The notes: generated by a model from the letters alone, not told the origin. 64,000 nt of DNA from Rhizobiales bacterium 65-79 (GCA_001896885.1 MKRJ01000036.1:1-64000), one strand, 5' to 3'. Shown: positions 25,556 to 34,726, numbered from the stretch's first letter. Made by a program: numbers and translations.

Positions 25556-26272
25556 ATGAAGACCGACGCCCATATCCTCATCGTCGATGACGACCGCGGC
25601 ACGCGCGATCTGCTGCGCGAATTCTTCGAGCGGCATGGATTGCGCGTCTCCGTCGCGCGCGATGGCGAGGAGATGCAGTCGATCCTCAAGCGCTCTCCGG
25701 TCGATCTGATGGTTCTGGACGTCATGCTTCCGGGGCGCAGCGGCCTTGAAATCTGCCGCGACATCCGCGCCCGTTCCAGGATGCCGATCATCATGCTCAC
25801 GGCGGTGACCGAAACCGTCGACCGTGTCGTCGGCCTCGAGATGGGCGCGGACGATTATGTGCCGAAGCCTTTCGATCCGCGCGAATTGCTGGCGAGGATC
25901 CGCGCCGTCCTGCGTCGTCCGGCGATGGCCGGGCCTTCGGAACGTTCCGAGCCGCAGACCTATCGCTTCGCCGGCTGGACCCTCGATTGCGCGCGCCGGC
26001 GGCTGATCGCGCCGGGGGATGTGCGCGTCGAGCTGACCACCGCCGAATTCAACCTTCTGCAGGCGCTGGTCAGGAGCGCGCAACGCGTCCTCTCCCGCGA
26101 ACAGCTCATGGACCTTGCCGGCGGCGAAGGCTCCGTCAGCTACGACCGCAGCGTCGACATCCTCGTCAGCCGGCTCCGCCGCAAGATGGAAGACGATCCG
26201 CGCGCGCCGCGGCTCATCCTCACCGTGCGCGGCGGCGGCTATCAGTTCGTGCCTGAAACGGTCGCGGAATGA
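25556..26272 (+). CDS. OmpR-family response regulator
   Basis: A 238-residue response regulator. The receiver is complete: acidic pocket D11-D13, phospho-acceptor D55 in VLDVMLPG, T82 and K104. The C-terminal winged helix (about 140-235) has the SYDRSVDILVSRLRRKME recognition region. The stop overlaps the sensor kinase start by four bases. The gene is divergent from the His-rich secreted protein and is the obvious candidate to bind the shared motif found there. The sub-family resembles OmpR/RstA-type regulators. Confidence 0.93.
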   Translation: MKTDAHILIVDDDRGTRDLLREFFERHGLRVSVARDGEEMQSILKRSPVDLMVLDVMLPGRSGLEICRDIRARSRMPIIMLTAVTETVDRVVGLEMGADDYVPKPFDPRELLARIRAVLRRPAMAGPSERSEPQTYRFAGWTLDCARRRLIAPGDVRVELTTAEFNLLQALVRSAQRVLSREQLMDLAGGEGSVSYDRSVDILVSRLRRKMEDDPRAPRLILTVRGGGYQFVPETVAE

Positions 26273-27690
26273 GGCGGTTCTTCCCGCAGACGCTGCCGGC
26301 CTGGGTGCTCCTGATCCTGATCGCCGGGCTGCTGATCACCCAGGGCACGACCCTCTATTTCATCGTCGAGCAGCGGAGCGCTTCCAACAATCTGCTGGAG
26401 CTTTTCAGGCTCACCGACCGCGCCTACTCCCTGGTCAAGCTCATGTCTCCGGCCGATCCCGCCGACCGGGCGCAGCTCGCCAAGGCGCTCGCCAATCCGA
26501 ACTATCTCGTCACCGTTTCGGACACGCCGCTCATCAAGAGCGCGATTCCCTCGGACGACAATCTCGCCGAACTCGAGGACGTCATCGTCAGCAGGCTGTC
26601 GAAATTCGGCATCCTCGAAGCGAGGATATACCGGCGCTCCGCCGGACCGAACGTCGAAAAGTCGGTTCCGGAGGACGACTCTGCCGACGACATCGGCGAG
26701 ATCGAGAAGGAGTTCCTCAGCCTTGCCACCGACATCTCGCAGAGCGACAGGCTGGTGGCGTCGATCGAATTCAAGGACGGGCAATGGCTGAATTTCATCA
26801 TGCCGCTGACGCCTGTCGGGCCGCTTGTCTCGGAGGAAAGCCTGCCGCTGCTTGCAGCGATCGCCGCGCTCGTCGTCATCATGACGATCTGGTCGCTGCG
26901 CCGGCTGACGGCGCCGTACCGGACACTCGAAAGTGCCGTTCGTCGCATCGGCGGCGACCTGAAGAGCCCGCCCCTACCGGAAAGCGGTGGCCGCGAATAT
27001 CGCTCGGCCGCGCATGCGGTGAACGCCATGCAGGCGCAGCTTCGCGAATATGTGGAGGACCGCGAGCAGCTCGCGGCGGCGCTCGCCCATGACCTGCGGA
27101 CGCCGCTGACGCGCATCAAGCTGAGGCTGGAACTGCTGAAGGACCCGGCGACGCGCAAGGCGCTGATGAGCGACCTCGGCGACATCGAGGCGATCGCCCG
27201 CTCCGTCGTCGACTTCGCCACCCATGAGGTGAAGGACGAGGCGCCGGAACGCGTCGACTTCTGGTCACTGGTCGATTCGGTCGCCGACGCCTATCCGCAG
27301 GTGAGCTTCGCCGACGAAAGCGCCAACGCGCGCGGCCTGATCTGCGTTGGCCGGCCGGTGGCGCTGCGCCGCTGCGTCACCAATCTGGTCGACAATGCGA
27401 TCACTTACGGCGAAAGGGCGCGGCTCACCCTGTCAGGCGACGAGAAGGACATCCTGCTTGCGATCGAGGACGACGGACCGGGCATCCCCGAGGAGAGCCT
27501 GGAGCAGGTGTTCCGCCCCTTCACGCGCGTCGAGGCCTCGCGCAACCGCCAGACCGGCGGCTTCGGCCTCGGCCTCACCATCGCGCGCACCATCGCCCGC
27601 GGCCTGGGCGGCGAGATCAGGCTGGAAAACCGTAAGGGCGGCGGCCTGCGGACGGAACTCCGTCTGCCGCGCGCCGCCGAAGTGGCTTAG
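26269..27690 (+). CDS. EnvZ-type sensor histidine kinase
   Basis: A 473-residue inner-membrane kinase: first membrane helix about 11-32, periplasmic sensor of about 155 residues with a conspicuous acidic stretch near 133-147 (EDDSADDIGEIEKE), second helix about 191-210, HAMP-like linker, dimerisation/phosphotransfer domain with H274 in LAHDLRTPLTR, and an ATPase domain with N-box NLVDNAITYG, DDGPGI and GGFGLGL. An acidic periplasmic patch is typical of sensors for protons, divalent metals or cationic peptides. Overlap with the regulator gene shows they form one system. Confidence 0.93.
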   Translation: MRRFFPQTLPAWVLLILIAGLLITQGTTLYFIVEQRSASNNLLELFRLTDRAYSLVKLMSPADPADRAQLAKALANPNYLVTVSDTPLIKSAIPSDDNLAELEDVIVSRLSKFGILEARIYRRSAGPNVEKSVPEDDSADDIGEIEKEFLSLATDISQSDRLVASIEFKDGQWLNFIMPLTPVGPLVSEESLPLLAAIAALVVIMTIWSLRRLTAPYRTLESAVRRIGGDLKSPPLPESGGREYRSAAHAVNAMQAQLREYVEDREQLAAALAHDLRTPLTRIKLRLELLKDPATRKALMSDLGDIEAIARSVVDFATHEVKDEAPERVDFWSLVDSVADAYPQVSFADESANARGLICVGRPVALRRCVTNLVDNAITYGERARLTLSGDEKDILLAIEDDGPGIPEESLEQVFRPFTRVEASRNRQTGGFGLGLTIARTIARGLGGEIRLENRKGGGLRTELRLPRAAEVA

Positions 27691-27717
27691 AGCCGGCAGC
27701 TTGCCGCCCCGGCGGGA

Positions 27718-28698
27718 TCACAGATCCGGCAATTTACCGCCAAGCTCGTCCTCGATATGGGCGCGGACGATGTCGTCGAAATTGTCTTCCGCCCGGAATC
27801 CGAGTTCGCGCGCCCGCTTCGCGTTGAATTGCGTCGGCCAGTTCTGCACGATCGCCCAGATGGTCGGGTCCGGCTCCTCGCGGATCAGCGCGGCGAATTT
27901 CTCGCCGGCGACGCGCGTGAGCGATTCGATCTGGCCGCCAACGGTGACCGCGACGCCCGGCATGGTCAGGTTGCGGCGCGGACCGACCTTCTCGCCGTCG
28001 AGGCCGGCTGCATGGATGAGGAAATTGACGGCCGAACGCGGGCTGGCATGGGTGTGCAGCACCGTCCGCGGCACCGGCAATATCGCCTCCTGCCCGGCGA
28101 GCGGTTCGCGGATGATGCCGGAAAAGAAGCTCGACGCGGCTTTGTTCGGCTTGCCGGGGCGGACGCAGATCGTCGGCAGGCGGATGCCGATGCCGTCGAA
28201 GAAGCCGCGCCGCGTATAGTCGGCGAGGAGCGCCTCTCCCATCATCTTCTCGGTGCCGTAGGACGTCATCGGCGTCAGGTGGAACTCGTCCGGAATGACG
28301 TCCGGAAACGGTGCGCCGAAGACGGCGATGGAGGAGGTGAAGACCACGCGCGGCGCATGGCCGGCTTGGCGGATCGCCTCGAAGAGCATCCGCGTCCCGT
28401 CGAGATTGACGCGATAGCCCTTCTCGAAATTGGCTTCGGCTTCTCCCGATACCACGCCCGCCAGATGGAAGACGACGTCGGGTCTGGCGGCGACGAGCTT
28501 CGCGGCGTCGCCCTCGTCGGCCAGGTCGCCGGTATGGATCTTGACCTCGGCGCCGTCGAGCTTCGGCCGGTCGGCCGGCACGATGTCGTGGAGGTCGAGT
28601 GCCGTGATCGCCTTGCTGGCGAGCTTCCTATCGGCAACGAGCCGCGCCGTCAGCTTCCGCCCGATCATCCCCGCCGCGCCGGTTATCAGTACCCGCAT
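27718..28698 (-). CDS. NAD-dependent sugar-acid dehydrogenase, DenD-like
   Basis: A 326-residue extended-SDR enzyme with the N-terminal Rossmann motif TGAAGMIG and the active-site YGTEK. Overall it matches the D-erythronate dehydrogenase (DenD) group, which oxidises the C2 hydroxyl of erythronate in tetronate catabolism; the other pathway enzymes are not in the window, so the substrate is uncertain. ATG at 28698 (MRVLITG) is the family start. It is last in a run with a small membrane gene and another SDR. Confidence 0.75.
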   Translation of the reverse strand: MRVLITGAAGMIGRKLTARLVADRKLASKAITALDLHDIVPADRPKLDGAEVKIHTGDLADEGDAAKLVAARPDVVFHLAGVVSGEAEANFEKGYRVNLDGTRMLFEAIRQAGHAPRVVFTSSIAVFGAPFPDVIPDEFHLTPMTSYGTEKMMGEALLADYTRRGFFDGIGIRLPTICVRPGKPNKAASSFFSGIIREPLAGQEAILPVPRTVLHTHASPRSAVNFLIHAAGLDGEKVGPRRNLTMPGVAVTVGGQIESLTRVAGEKFAALIREEPDPTIWAIVQNWPTQFNAKRARELGFRAEDNFDDIVRAHIEDELGGKLPDL

Positions 28699-28711
28699 GC
28701 CAACCTCCGTC

Positions 28712-28921
28712 TCAATTCCCATTCCGATGCCGCTGGCTGCGGCTGCGCAGCCAGAAAATCACGAAGAACGCCCCGACGAAAAGCGCCGCGACGAAAAACG
28801 CCACAGGAACCGAATAACCGCCGACCGCGCGCATCAAGGGCGGCATGACGAACCAGCCGCCGCCGAAGAAGATCAGGATCAGCGCCGCGGCTATCGCCGA
28901 GTTGCGGCTTCCTTGATCCAT
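28712..28921 (-). CDS. Small two-helix membrane protein
   Basis: A 69-residue protein (73 if the ATG at 28933 is used) with two hydrophobic segments (about 10-28 and 38-57) and an Arg/His/Asn tail. No family recognised. The ATG at 28921 overlaps the stop of the upstream SDR gene by one base (TGATG), so it is probably translated with it, and it lies 13 bases before the DenD-like gene. Confidence 0.6.
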   Translation of the reverse strand: MDQGSRNSAIAAALILIFFGGGWFVMPPLMRAVGGYSVPVAFFVAALFVGAFFVIFWLRSRSQRHRNGN

Positions 28922-29679
28922 CAGATGATCCATCCGCCATCGATCGGAATGGCCGTGCCGGTGGTGAAGGCCGATTCATCGGAGGCGAGATAGAGCGCCA
29001 GCGCCGCGATCTCGGCAGGCTCGCCCACGCGTCCCATCGGCTGGCGGCCGACGAACATGTCGAGCGCCTTCTGCTTGCCGCCCATGTCCTTGCCGAGTTC
29101 CTCGACACGCTCCTCCCATGACGGCGAACGGACGGTGCCCGGGCAGATGGCGTTGCAGCGGATGCCCTTCGACACGAAGTCCACCGCGACCGCCTTGGTA
29201 AGGCCGACGACCGCGGCCTTGGTCGCGCCGTAGACGTAGCGATTGGGCGCCCCCTTCAGCGACGAGGCGGCAGAGGAGAGATTGACGATCGAGCCGGACT
29301 TGCCACTTGCTGCCGCCCGCTTCAGCATGCCCGGCAGGAAGGCGCGGATGGTTCTGTGCATGGACTTCACGTTGAGGTCGAAGGAGAAATCCCAGTCCTT
29401 CTCGCCGCAATCGAGCACCGTGCCGTGATGCACATAGCCGGCGACGTTCACCAATATGTCGATCTCGCCGATCTTGGCCGCATAGGCTTCGACCGCGCGC
29501 GTCGAAAGGACGTTCAGCTTCGCCTTCCTGGCGCGGGCGAGTCCATCGAGCTTGGAGCGGTCCACGTCGGAGGCATGGACCATCGCGCCCTCGGCCACGA
29601 ACATTTCCGCGATCGCGCGCCCGATCCCCTGCCCCGCGGCGGTCACCACCGCGATCTTGCCTTTCAGCCTGCCTGCCAT
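28921..29679 (-). CDS. SDR dehydrogenase of the BDH2 / keto-deoxy-fuconate type
   Basis: A 252-residue short-chain dehydrogenase with the cofactor motif TAAGQGIG, NVAG, Ser in NLSSAASSL, catalytic YGATK and the C-terminal SAFTTGTAIPIDGGW. The central VAGYVHHGTVLDCGEKDWDF stretch is typical of the group that includes animal BDH2 (hydroxybutyrate dehydrogenase-like) and bacterial 2-keto-3-deoxy-L-fuconate dehydrogenases. With the DenD-like neighbour a role in sugar-acid breakdown is likely. ATG at 29679 is the family start; the longer frame runs into the CDF gene. Confidence 0.82.
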   Translation of the reverse strand: MAGRLKGKIAVVTAAGQGIGRAIAEMFVAEGAMVHASDVDRSKLDGLARARKAKLNVLSTRAVEAYAAKIGEIDILVNVAGYVHHGTVLDCGEKDWDFSFDLNVKSMHRTIRAFLPGMLKRAAASGKSGSIVNLSSAASSLKGAPNRYVYGATKAAVVGLTKAVAVDFVSKGIRCNAICPGTVRSPSWEERVEELGKDMGGKQKALDMFVGRQPMGRVGEPAEIAALALYLASDESAFTTGTAIPIDGGWII

Positions 29680-29714
29680 TCCTGCCTCTCGTGTGGAACT
29701 ATGAGGATAGCGCC

Positions 29715-30713
29715 TCAGTGCAGATATTTGACCTGCGCCGCCTCGTTCTGGTGCGCGCCGAGGTCGGTGCATTCGCCGAATTCGGTCTCGATCGTGGCAT
29801 GGCCGATGCCATGTTTCTCGGCGAGGCGGCGCTTCATCGCCACGACCACGCGATGGACGTCGGCACCCTGTTTAAGGCAGGCATGCAGCGTGGCGACGTT
29901 GCGGCTGCCGTCCAGCGACCAGACATGCATGTGGTGGATTTCGCGCACTTCCGGGAAATGCCCGGTCATGTCGGCGACGATCTGGTCACGATCCATCCTG
30001 TCCGGCGTCCCTTCGAGCAGGACATGGCCGGCGTCGCGGACGAGCGACCATGCGGTGGAGAGGATGAGCACCGCGACGAACACGGACAGGATCGGATCGA
30101 TCGGCATCCAGCCGGTCGCCAGGATCACCAGCGCCGCGACGATCGCCGCCGCCGAGCCGAGCATGTCGCCGAGCACGTGCAGGATCGCCCCGCGCATGTT
30201 GAGGCTCTGATGATCGCCGCCGCGCAGGATCAGGAAACCGGCGACGTTGACGAAAAGGCCGGCGACGGCGATGACGAGCATCATGCCGCCCTGGACCTCC
30301 GGCGGCGACATCAGCCGCTCGATCGCCTCATAGACGATCCAGCCGGCGATGACGAAGATGCCGAGGCCGTTCGTATAGGCGACCAGCGTCTTGACGCGGT
30401 CGAAGCCGTAGGTGAGCTGCCGCGTCGCCGGTCGCGTTGCAATATGGAACGCATACCAGGAAAGCCCGAGCGACACCGTGTCGGTCAGCATGTGGCCGGC
30501 ATCGGCGATCAGCGCCAGCGAGCCTGTGATCAGGCCGCCGGCGACCTCGATGAACATGAAGGCGAGCGTCAGGCCGCCGGCGATGAGGACGCGGCTCTTG
30601 TCGCCGCCATGGAGATGCAGGCCGCCATGGCCGTGCCCGTCATCGTCGTGCCCGGAATGACCGTGGTGGTCATGGGCGTGCGAATGTCCCGAATGCGCGT
30701 GGTCGTGGCCCAT
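29715..30713 (-). CDS. Cation diffusion facilitator (CzcD/ZitB-type metal exporter)
   Basis: A 332-residue inner-membrane metal/proton antiporter. Residues 1-37 are His/Asp/Gly-rich (a metal-binding tail), followed by six membrane helices and a cytosolic C-terminal domain (about 240-325). The transport-site pairs are visible as ADAGHMLTD in helix 2 and HVLGD in helix 5, the HD/HD pattern of Zn exporters. The C-terminal HHMHVWSLDG segment is also typical. Probable Zn/Cd/Co efflux. Confidence 0.92.
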   Translation of the reverse strand: MGHDHAHSGHSHAHDHHGHSGHDDDGHGHGGLHLHGGDKSRVLIAGGLTLAFMFIEVAGGLITGSLALIADAGHMLTDTVSLGLSWYAFHIATRPATRQLTYGFDRVKTLVAYTNGLGIFVIAGWIVYEAIERLMSPPEVQGGMMLVIAVAGLFVNVAGFLILRGGDHQSLNMRGAILHVLGDMLGSAAAIVAALVILATGWMPIDPILSVFVAVLILSTAWSLVRDAGHVLLEGTPDRMDRDQIVADMTGHFPEVREIHHMHVWSLDGSRNVATLHACLKQGADVHRVVVAMKRRLAEKHGIGHATIETEFGECTDLGAHQNEAAQVKYLH

Positions 30714-30722
30714 CGTGATAGC

Positions 30723-31409
30723 CTATCCGGCGATGTCGGCCCTGATTTCCTCGAGCCGGCGTTTCTGGCGCCCTTCACTATCGAAATTAGCGGGATCAAG
30801 CCAGCCTTCAAACGCCTTCCTGTTGCGCGGCCATTCGCTATCGAGCATGGAAAACCATGCGGTGTCCCGGTTCTTGCCCTTGACGATCAGGTGCTGGCGG
30901 AAAATGCCCTCGAAGACGAAGCCGAATCGCTCGGCGGCGCGCTTCGAGGCCACATTCGTGTTATTGCATTTCCATTCGAAGCGCCGGTAGCCGAGATCGT
31001 CGAACACGCGGCGCGCGAAGAGATAGAGCGCCTCGGTCGTGACCGGCGTGCGCGAGATCAGCGGTCCCCAATAGATATTGCCGATCTCGATGACGCCGTT
31101 TTTCTCGTCGATGCGCATGAAGGTCTGCCGTCCGCCGACCTTGCCGCTCTTCTTGTCGATCACGGCAAAATGCATGGGATCCTCGCTGCGTGCGGCATTG
31201 GCGAGCCACGCATCGAATTCCTCGCGCGTCTTCGGCGGGTAGTCGTAGAGCCCGGCGAAGCGCTGTTCGACGTCGCTGACCGTCGAGGCCGCGTAGAGAT
31301 CGTCGCCGTGACGCGCGGGATCGAGCGGCTCCAGCCGCACGAAACGGCCCTCCATCGGTTCGCGCGGCGGCCGCGGCCGCGGCGTGAAATTCTTCAGGTC
31401 GGCTGACAT
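30723..31409 (-). CDS. RimJ-like GNAT acetyltransferase
   Basis: A 228-residue acetyltransferase of the RimJ/RimL group: N-terminal RFVRLEPLDPARHGDDLY, then the acetyl-CoA region around GNIYWGPLISRTPVTTEALY (about 115-135), then NTNVASKRAAERFGFVFEG. Members acetylate protein N-termini, aminoglycosides or small amines; substrate unknown. ATG at 31409 is chosen from the conserved lead; the much longer frame upstream is not coding. It lies nine bases after the CDF gene and is divergent from the aminotransferase. Confidence 0.83.
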   Translation of the reverse strand: MSADLKNFTPRPRPPREPMEGRFVRLEPLDPARHGDDLYAASTVSDVEQRFAGLYDYPPKTREEFDAWLANAARSEDPMHFAVIDKKSGKVGGRQTFMRIDEKNGVIEIGNIYWGPLISRTPVTTEALYLFARRVFDDLGYRRFEWKCNNTNVASKRAAERFGFVFEGIFRQHLIVKGKNRDTAWFSMLDSEWPRNRKAFEGWLDPANFDSEGRQKRRLEEIRADIAG

Positions 31410-31502
31410 TCGCTCAACTCCGCGCTTCGCCATTCCATTTGACAAGCGACGAGAAGGTTCACAAAAACATCGCCAGCGCAACTGGACCAGATCGGGCGTC
31501 AC

Positions 31503-32696
31503 ATGCTCCACACCGTTCCCGCCTTCGACCGCATCGGCGAGGAGAACGCCTTTGCCGTGCTCGCCCGCGCCACCGCCCTTGCGGGACAAGGCCGCGACAT
31601 CATCAATCTCGGCATCGGGCAGCCGGATTTCCATACGCCGGCGCATATCGTGGAAGCCGCGATCAAGGCGCTGCGGGACGGGCATCACGGCTATACGCCG
31701 GCAACCGGCCTGCTCGCCTGCCGCGAGGCGGTGGCGCGGCGTACGCTTGCCATGACCGGCGTGGAAATCTCGCCGGAGAACATCATGATCCTGCCGGGCG
31801 GCAAGCCCACCATGTATGCCGCGATCATCATGTTCGGCGAGCCGGGCGCGGAAATCCTCTATCCCGATCCGGGATTCCCGATCTATCGCTCCATGATCGA
31901 GTTCACCGGCGCCAAGCCCGTGCCGATCCCGATCCGCGAGGAGAACGGCTTTGCCTTCTCGGCCGAGGAGACGCTGGCGCTGATCACGCCGAAGACGCGG
32001 TTGATCATCCTGAATTCGCCCGCGAACCCGACCGGCGGCGTCACCCCCCGCGCGGAGATCGAAAAGCTGGTGAAGGGGCTGCAGTCGCATCCCGATGTCG
32101 CCATACTTTCCGACGAGATCTACGACGTCATGACCTATGACGGCGAGAAGGCGACCTCGCTGCTCGCCTTCGCGGAAATCCGCGACCGCCTGATCGTGCT
32201 GAACGGCTGGTCGAAGACCTGGGCGATGACCGGCTGGCGCATGGGCTGGTCGATCTGGCCGGACGGGCTCTACGACAAGATCCGCAAGCTCGCCGTCAAT
32301 TGCTGGTCCTGTGTCAACGCGCCGAGCCAGTATGCCGGCATCGCCGCCATCGACGGCCCCCAGGACGAGGTCGAAAGGATGATGCGCGCCTTCGACCGCC
32401 GCCGGAAAGTCGTAGTCGAAGGATTGAACGGGCTGCCGGGCGTGTCCTGCATCACGCCGAAGGGCGCGTTCTACGCCTTCCCGAACGTCTCCGGCACCGG
32501 CTGGAAGGCGAAGAAGCTTGCTTCCGCGCTGCTCGACGACGCAGGCGTGGCGCTCATCGGCGGACCAGATTTCGGCGTGCTCGGCGAGGGCTATCTCCGC
32601 CTCTCCTACGCCAATTCCGAGGAGAATATTCTGAGGGCGCTGGAGCGTATGGGAGGGTTTCTCTCGGAGCGGAAGCCGGCGCTGGCGACGGCATAG
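31503..32696 (+). CDS. Class I PLP-dependent aminotransferase (aspartate-type)
   Basis: A 397-residue fold-I aminotransferase. Motifs in order: LGIGQPDF (residues 36-43), NSPANPTGG (171-179, with the PLP-contacting Asn), SDEIYDVMTY (203-212), and the PLP lysine K238 in NGWSKTWAMTGWRMGW; the substrate-carboxylate Arg is in YLRLSYA near the end. This resembles the pyridoxal aminotransferases that act on aspartate, aromatic or branched amino acids; exact substrate cannot be fixed. Stands alone. Confidence 0.88.
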   Translation: MLHTVPAFDRIGEENAFAVLARATALAGQGRDIINLGIGQPDFHTPAHIVEAAIKALRDGHHGYTPATGLLACREAVARRTLAMTGVEISPENIMILPGGKPTMYAAIIMFGEPGAEILYPDPGFPIYRSMIEFTGAKPVPIPIREENGFAFSAEETLALITPKTRLIILNSPANPTGGVTPRAEIEKLVKGLQSHPDVAILSDEIYDVMTYDGEKATSLLAFAEIRDRLIVLNGWSKTWAMTGWRMGWSIWPDGLYDKIRKLAVNCWSCVNAPSQYAGIAAIDGPQDEVERMMRAFDRRRKVVVEGLNGLPGVSCITPKGAFYAFPNVSGTGWKAKKLASALLDDAGVALIGGPDFGVLGEGYLRLSYANSEENILRALERMGGFLSERKPALATA

Positions 32697-32782
32697 CCCA
32701 TCGGATCGCCCCTCGCCCTGCGACCGCGCACGCAGAGGGGGAAACGGTGGAGAGGATGGCCTTTCCGCAACCGGTAAAACAG

Positions 32783-33667
32783 TTACAGCCGCTTCTCGAA
32801 GAAATGGTCGGCGTAGGGATTGTCGTTGTAGCGGCCGATTTCGCGATAGCCGAGCTTGCGATAGAGCGCCTGCGCCTCGACCAGTGATCTGTTCGTATCG
32901 AGCCGCAGCACCGAAAAGCCCGCTTCCCGCGCGCTCTGCTCGAGGCGAGCCATGATCCGGCCGGCGACGCCGATGCCGCGCGCCGAGGCCGAGGTCCATA
33001 CCCGCTTGATCTCCCCCGTTGCGGCGTCGAGCGTCTTCAGGCCGCCGCAGCCGACCGGCTCCCCGTCGAGCCGCGCCACGACGAAAGAGCCGGACGGCGG
33101 CAACAGGTCGGCGCTGTCGGAGGGGTCGCCCGTTGCAACGTCGAAGCCGCCGTCGAAGCGACGCGAAAGCTCGGCGAAATATTGCTCCCGGCACCAGCGG
33201 CCATCCGCCTGCCGGGGCGATTCCTCGGCGACGGTCACGAAAGAGGCGCGGATCAGCCGCTCGACCTCCGCCATCGCCGAAACCAGCCGCTCGCGCTGTC
33301 CCTCTTCCAGCGGCGAAAGCATGGACCGGGCGAGCTTCGCCGAGCGGGAATCGTAGGCGGCGAACTCCTGTCGGCCCTTGTCCGTGAGGATCACTTCCCG
33401 CGCGCGTCCGTCGCCCGCCTTGCGACGGACCTCGATCATCTCCTGCTTTTCCAGCGAGCGCAGGAGCCGGCTCATATAGCCGGAATCGAGACCGAGCTTG
33501 CCCCTCAGCCTGCCCAGATCCATGCCGCCGGCCGAGGTGACCTCGAAAATCAGCCGCGCCTCGCCGAGCGGTCGTCCACGCGACAGGTAGTCGTCGCTCA
33601 GCGCGCCGATCCGGCGCGTGACGAGCCGGTTGAAACGGCGGACCTGTTCGACCTGATTGGCGTCCAT
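32783..33667 (-). CDS. MarR-GNAT fusion regulator/acetyltransferase
   Basis: A 294-residue fusion. Residues about 5-140 are a MarR winged helix (MDLGRLRGKLGLDSGYMSRLLRSLE recognition region, Arg-rich wing RRKAGDGRAREVILT), and about 160-294 a GNAT domain with acetyl-CoA loop SASARGIGVAGRIM and a final LYRKLGYREIGRYNDNPYA. This architecture is known in several bacteria; it may link sensing of an amine or antibiotic with its acetylation. No target gene is evident next to it. Confidence 0.88.
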   Translation of the reverse strand: MDANQVEQVRRFNRLVTRRIGALSDDYLSRGRPLGEARLIFEVTSAGGMDLGRLRGKLGLDSGYMSRLLRSLEKQEMIEVRRKAGDGRAREVILTDKGRQEFAAYDSRSAKLARSMLSPLEEGQRERLVSAMAEVERLIRASFVTVAEESPRQADGRWCREQYFAELSRRFDGGFDVATGDPSDSADLLPPSGSFVVARLDGEPVGCGGLKTLDAATGEIKRVWTSASARGIGVAGRIMARLEQSAREAGFSVLRLDTNRSLVEAQALYRKLGYREIGRYNDNPYADHFFEKRL

Positions 33668-33759
33668 TACCTGACTTTAGTCAGATAATAGGCAGCCGGC
33701 AAGTAGGTGGCAAAGACCTCCAATGTAGGGCAATTTTCCGATACCGGTCCCCTGAGGGG

Positions 33760-34512
33760 CTATCCCCTCCCCACATAGGGCATCTTGGTCGCCATCACGG
33801 TCATGAAGAGCACGTTGGCGTCGAGCGGCAGGTTCGCCATGTGGAGCACCGCGTCGGCGACGTGCTGCACGTCCATCGTCGCTTCGGCGGCGATGGTGCC
33901 GTTCGCCTGCGGCACGCCCTTGGTCATCGGCGCCGCCATTTCGGTCAGCGCGTTGCCGATGTCGATCTGCCCGCAGGCGATGTCGAAGGGCCGGCCGTCG
34001 AGCGCCAGAGTCTTCGTCAGCCCGGTGATGGCGTGCTTTGTCGCGGTGTAGGGGACGGAGCCCGGCCGCGGCACATAGGCCGATACGGAGCCGTTGTTGA
34101 TGATGCGTCCGCCCTGCGGCGACTGGTGCCGCATCATCCCGAAGGCGGCGCGGGCGCAGAGGAACGAGCCGGTCAGGTTGACGCCGACGACATCGTTCCA
34201 CACCTCGACGGGGATCTCGTCGATCATGGTCGATTTGTAGCTCATGCCCGCATTGTTGAAGAGGAGGTCGAGCCTCCCGAACCGCTCTTTCACCTCGGCG
34301 AAGAGGTGGTCGACCTCGGCGGCGTCGGAGATATCGCAGGGTATGGCGACGGCCTGTTCGGGCGCGCCCGTGGCGGTGACGGCGGCGTCGAGCGGTCCGC
34401 GCCGCCGGCCGACGAACACTGCCGTCCAGCCATTGGCGACGAGCGTGGCGGCCGTGGCCCTGCCCACGCCGCTCCCGGCTCCGGTTACCATCGCGATCTT
34501 TCTGTCGGGCAT
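33760..34512 (-). CDS. SDR-family oxidoreductase
   Basis: A 250-residue classical short-chain dehydrogenase: TGAGSGVG cofactor loop, NNAG, catalytic Ser in NGSVSAY and YTATK. The end (QHVADAVLHMANLPLDAN) fits the group often annotated as serine/3-hydroxy acid-type dehydrogenases of broad range. The Arg pair near residues 36-38 (GRRRG) suggests NADP(H) preference. Substrate unknown. A perfect CtrA-type box (34687-34701) lies about 175 bases upstream. Confidence 0.85.
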   Translation of the reverse strand: MPDRKIAMVTGAGSGVGRATAATLVANGWTAVFVGRRRGPLDAAVTATGAPEQAVAIPCDISDAAEVDHLFAEVKERFGRLDLLFNNAGMSYKSTMIDEIPVEVWNDVVGVNLTGSFLCARAAFGMMRHQSPQGGRIINNGSVSAYVPRPGSVPYTATKHAITGLTKTLALDGRPFDIACGQIDIGNALTEMAAPMTKGVPQANGTIAAEATMDVQHVADAVLHMANLPLDANVLFMTVMATKMPYVGRG

Positions 34513-34686
34513 GACGATTTCCTCCGTGGGAGGACCTCAGATGCCAGATGCGGGATGGATGGGCAAGGCGGCGGCCGGGTTTGCCTTTACCGCAGAAAAA
34601 GGGCGGTCAGTGCGACCGCCCCGATCAGGACCGCGCTTGGGAGGAGGAAAGCCGATCCGACTAAGGTTCAGGATAGGATAGGTCGG

Positions 34687-34701
34687 TTAAAGATTGGTTA
34701 A
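34687..34701 (-). promoter_or_regulatory. CtrA-type box between two unrelated genes
   Basis: TTAA-N7-TTAA, palindromic so strand is arbitrary. It lies upstream of the SDR gene (34512) and just past the end of the membrane gene at 34727-35596. Function inferred only from the consensus. Confidence 0.35.
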
Positions 34702-34726
34702 CGACGAGGTCCCGCTCCTTTTCCGC

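Noticed and set aside
30723-33194. 823-codon - strand open frame
   Set aside because: Only the last 228 codons (the GNAT gene) are real; the rest is antisense to the aminotransferase with catalytic Lys.
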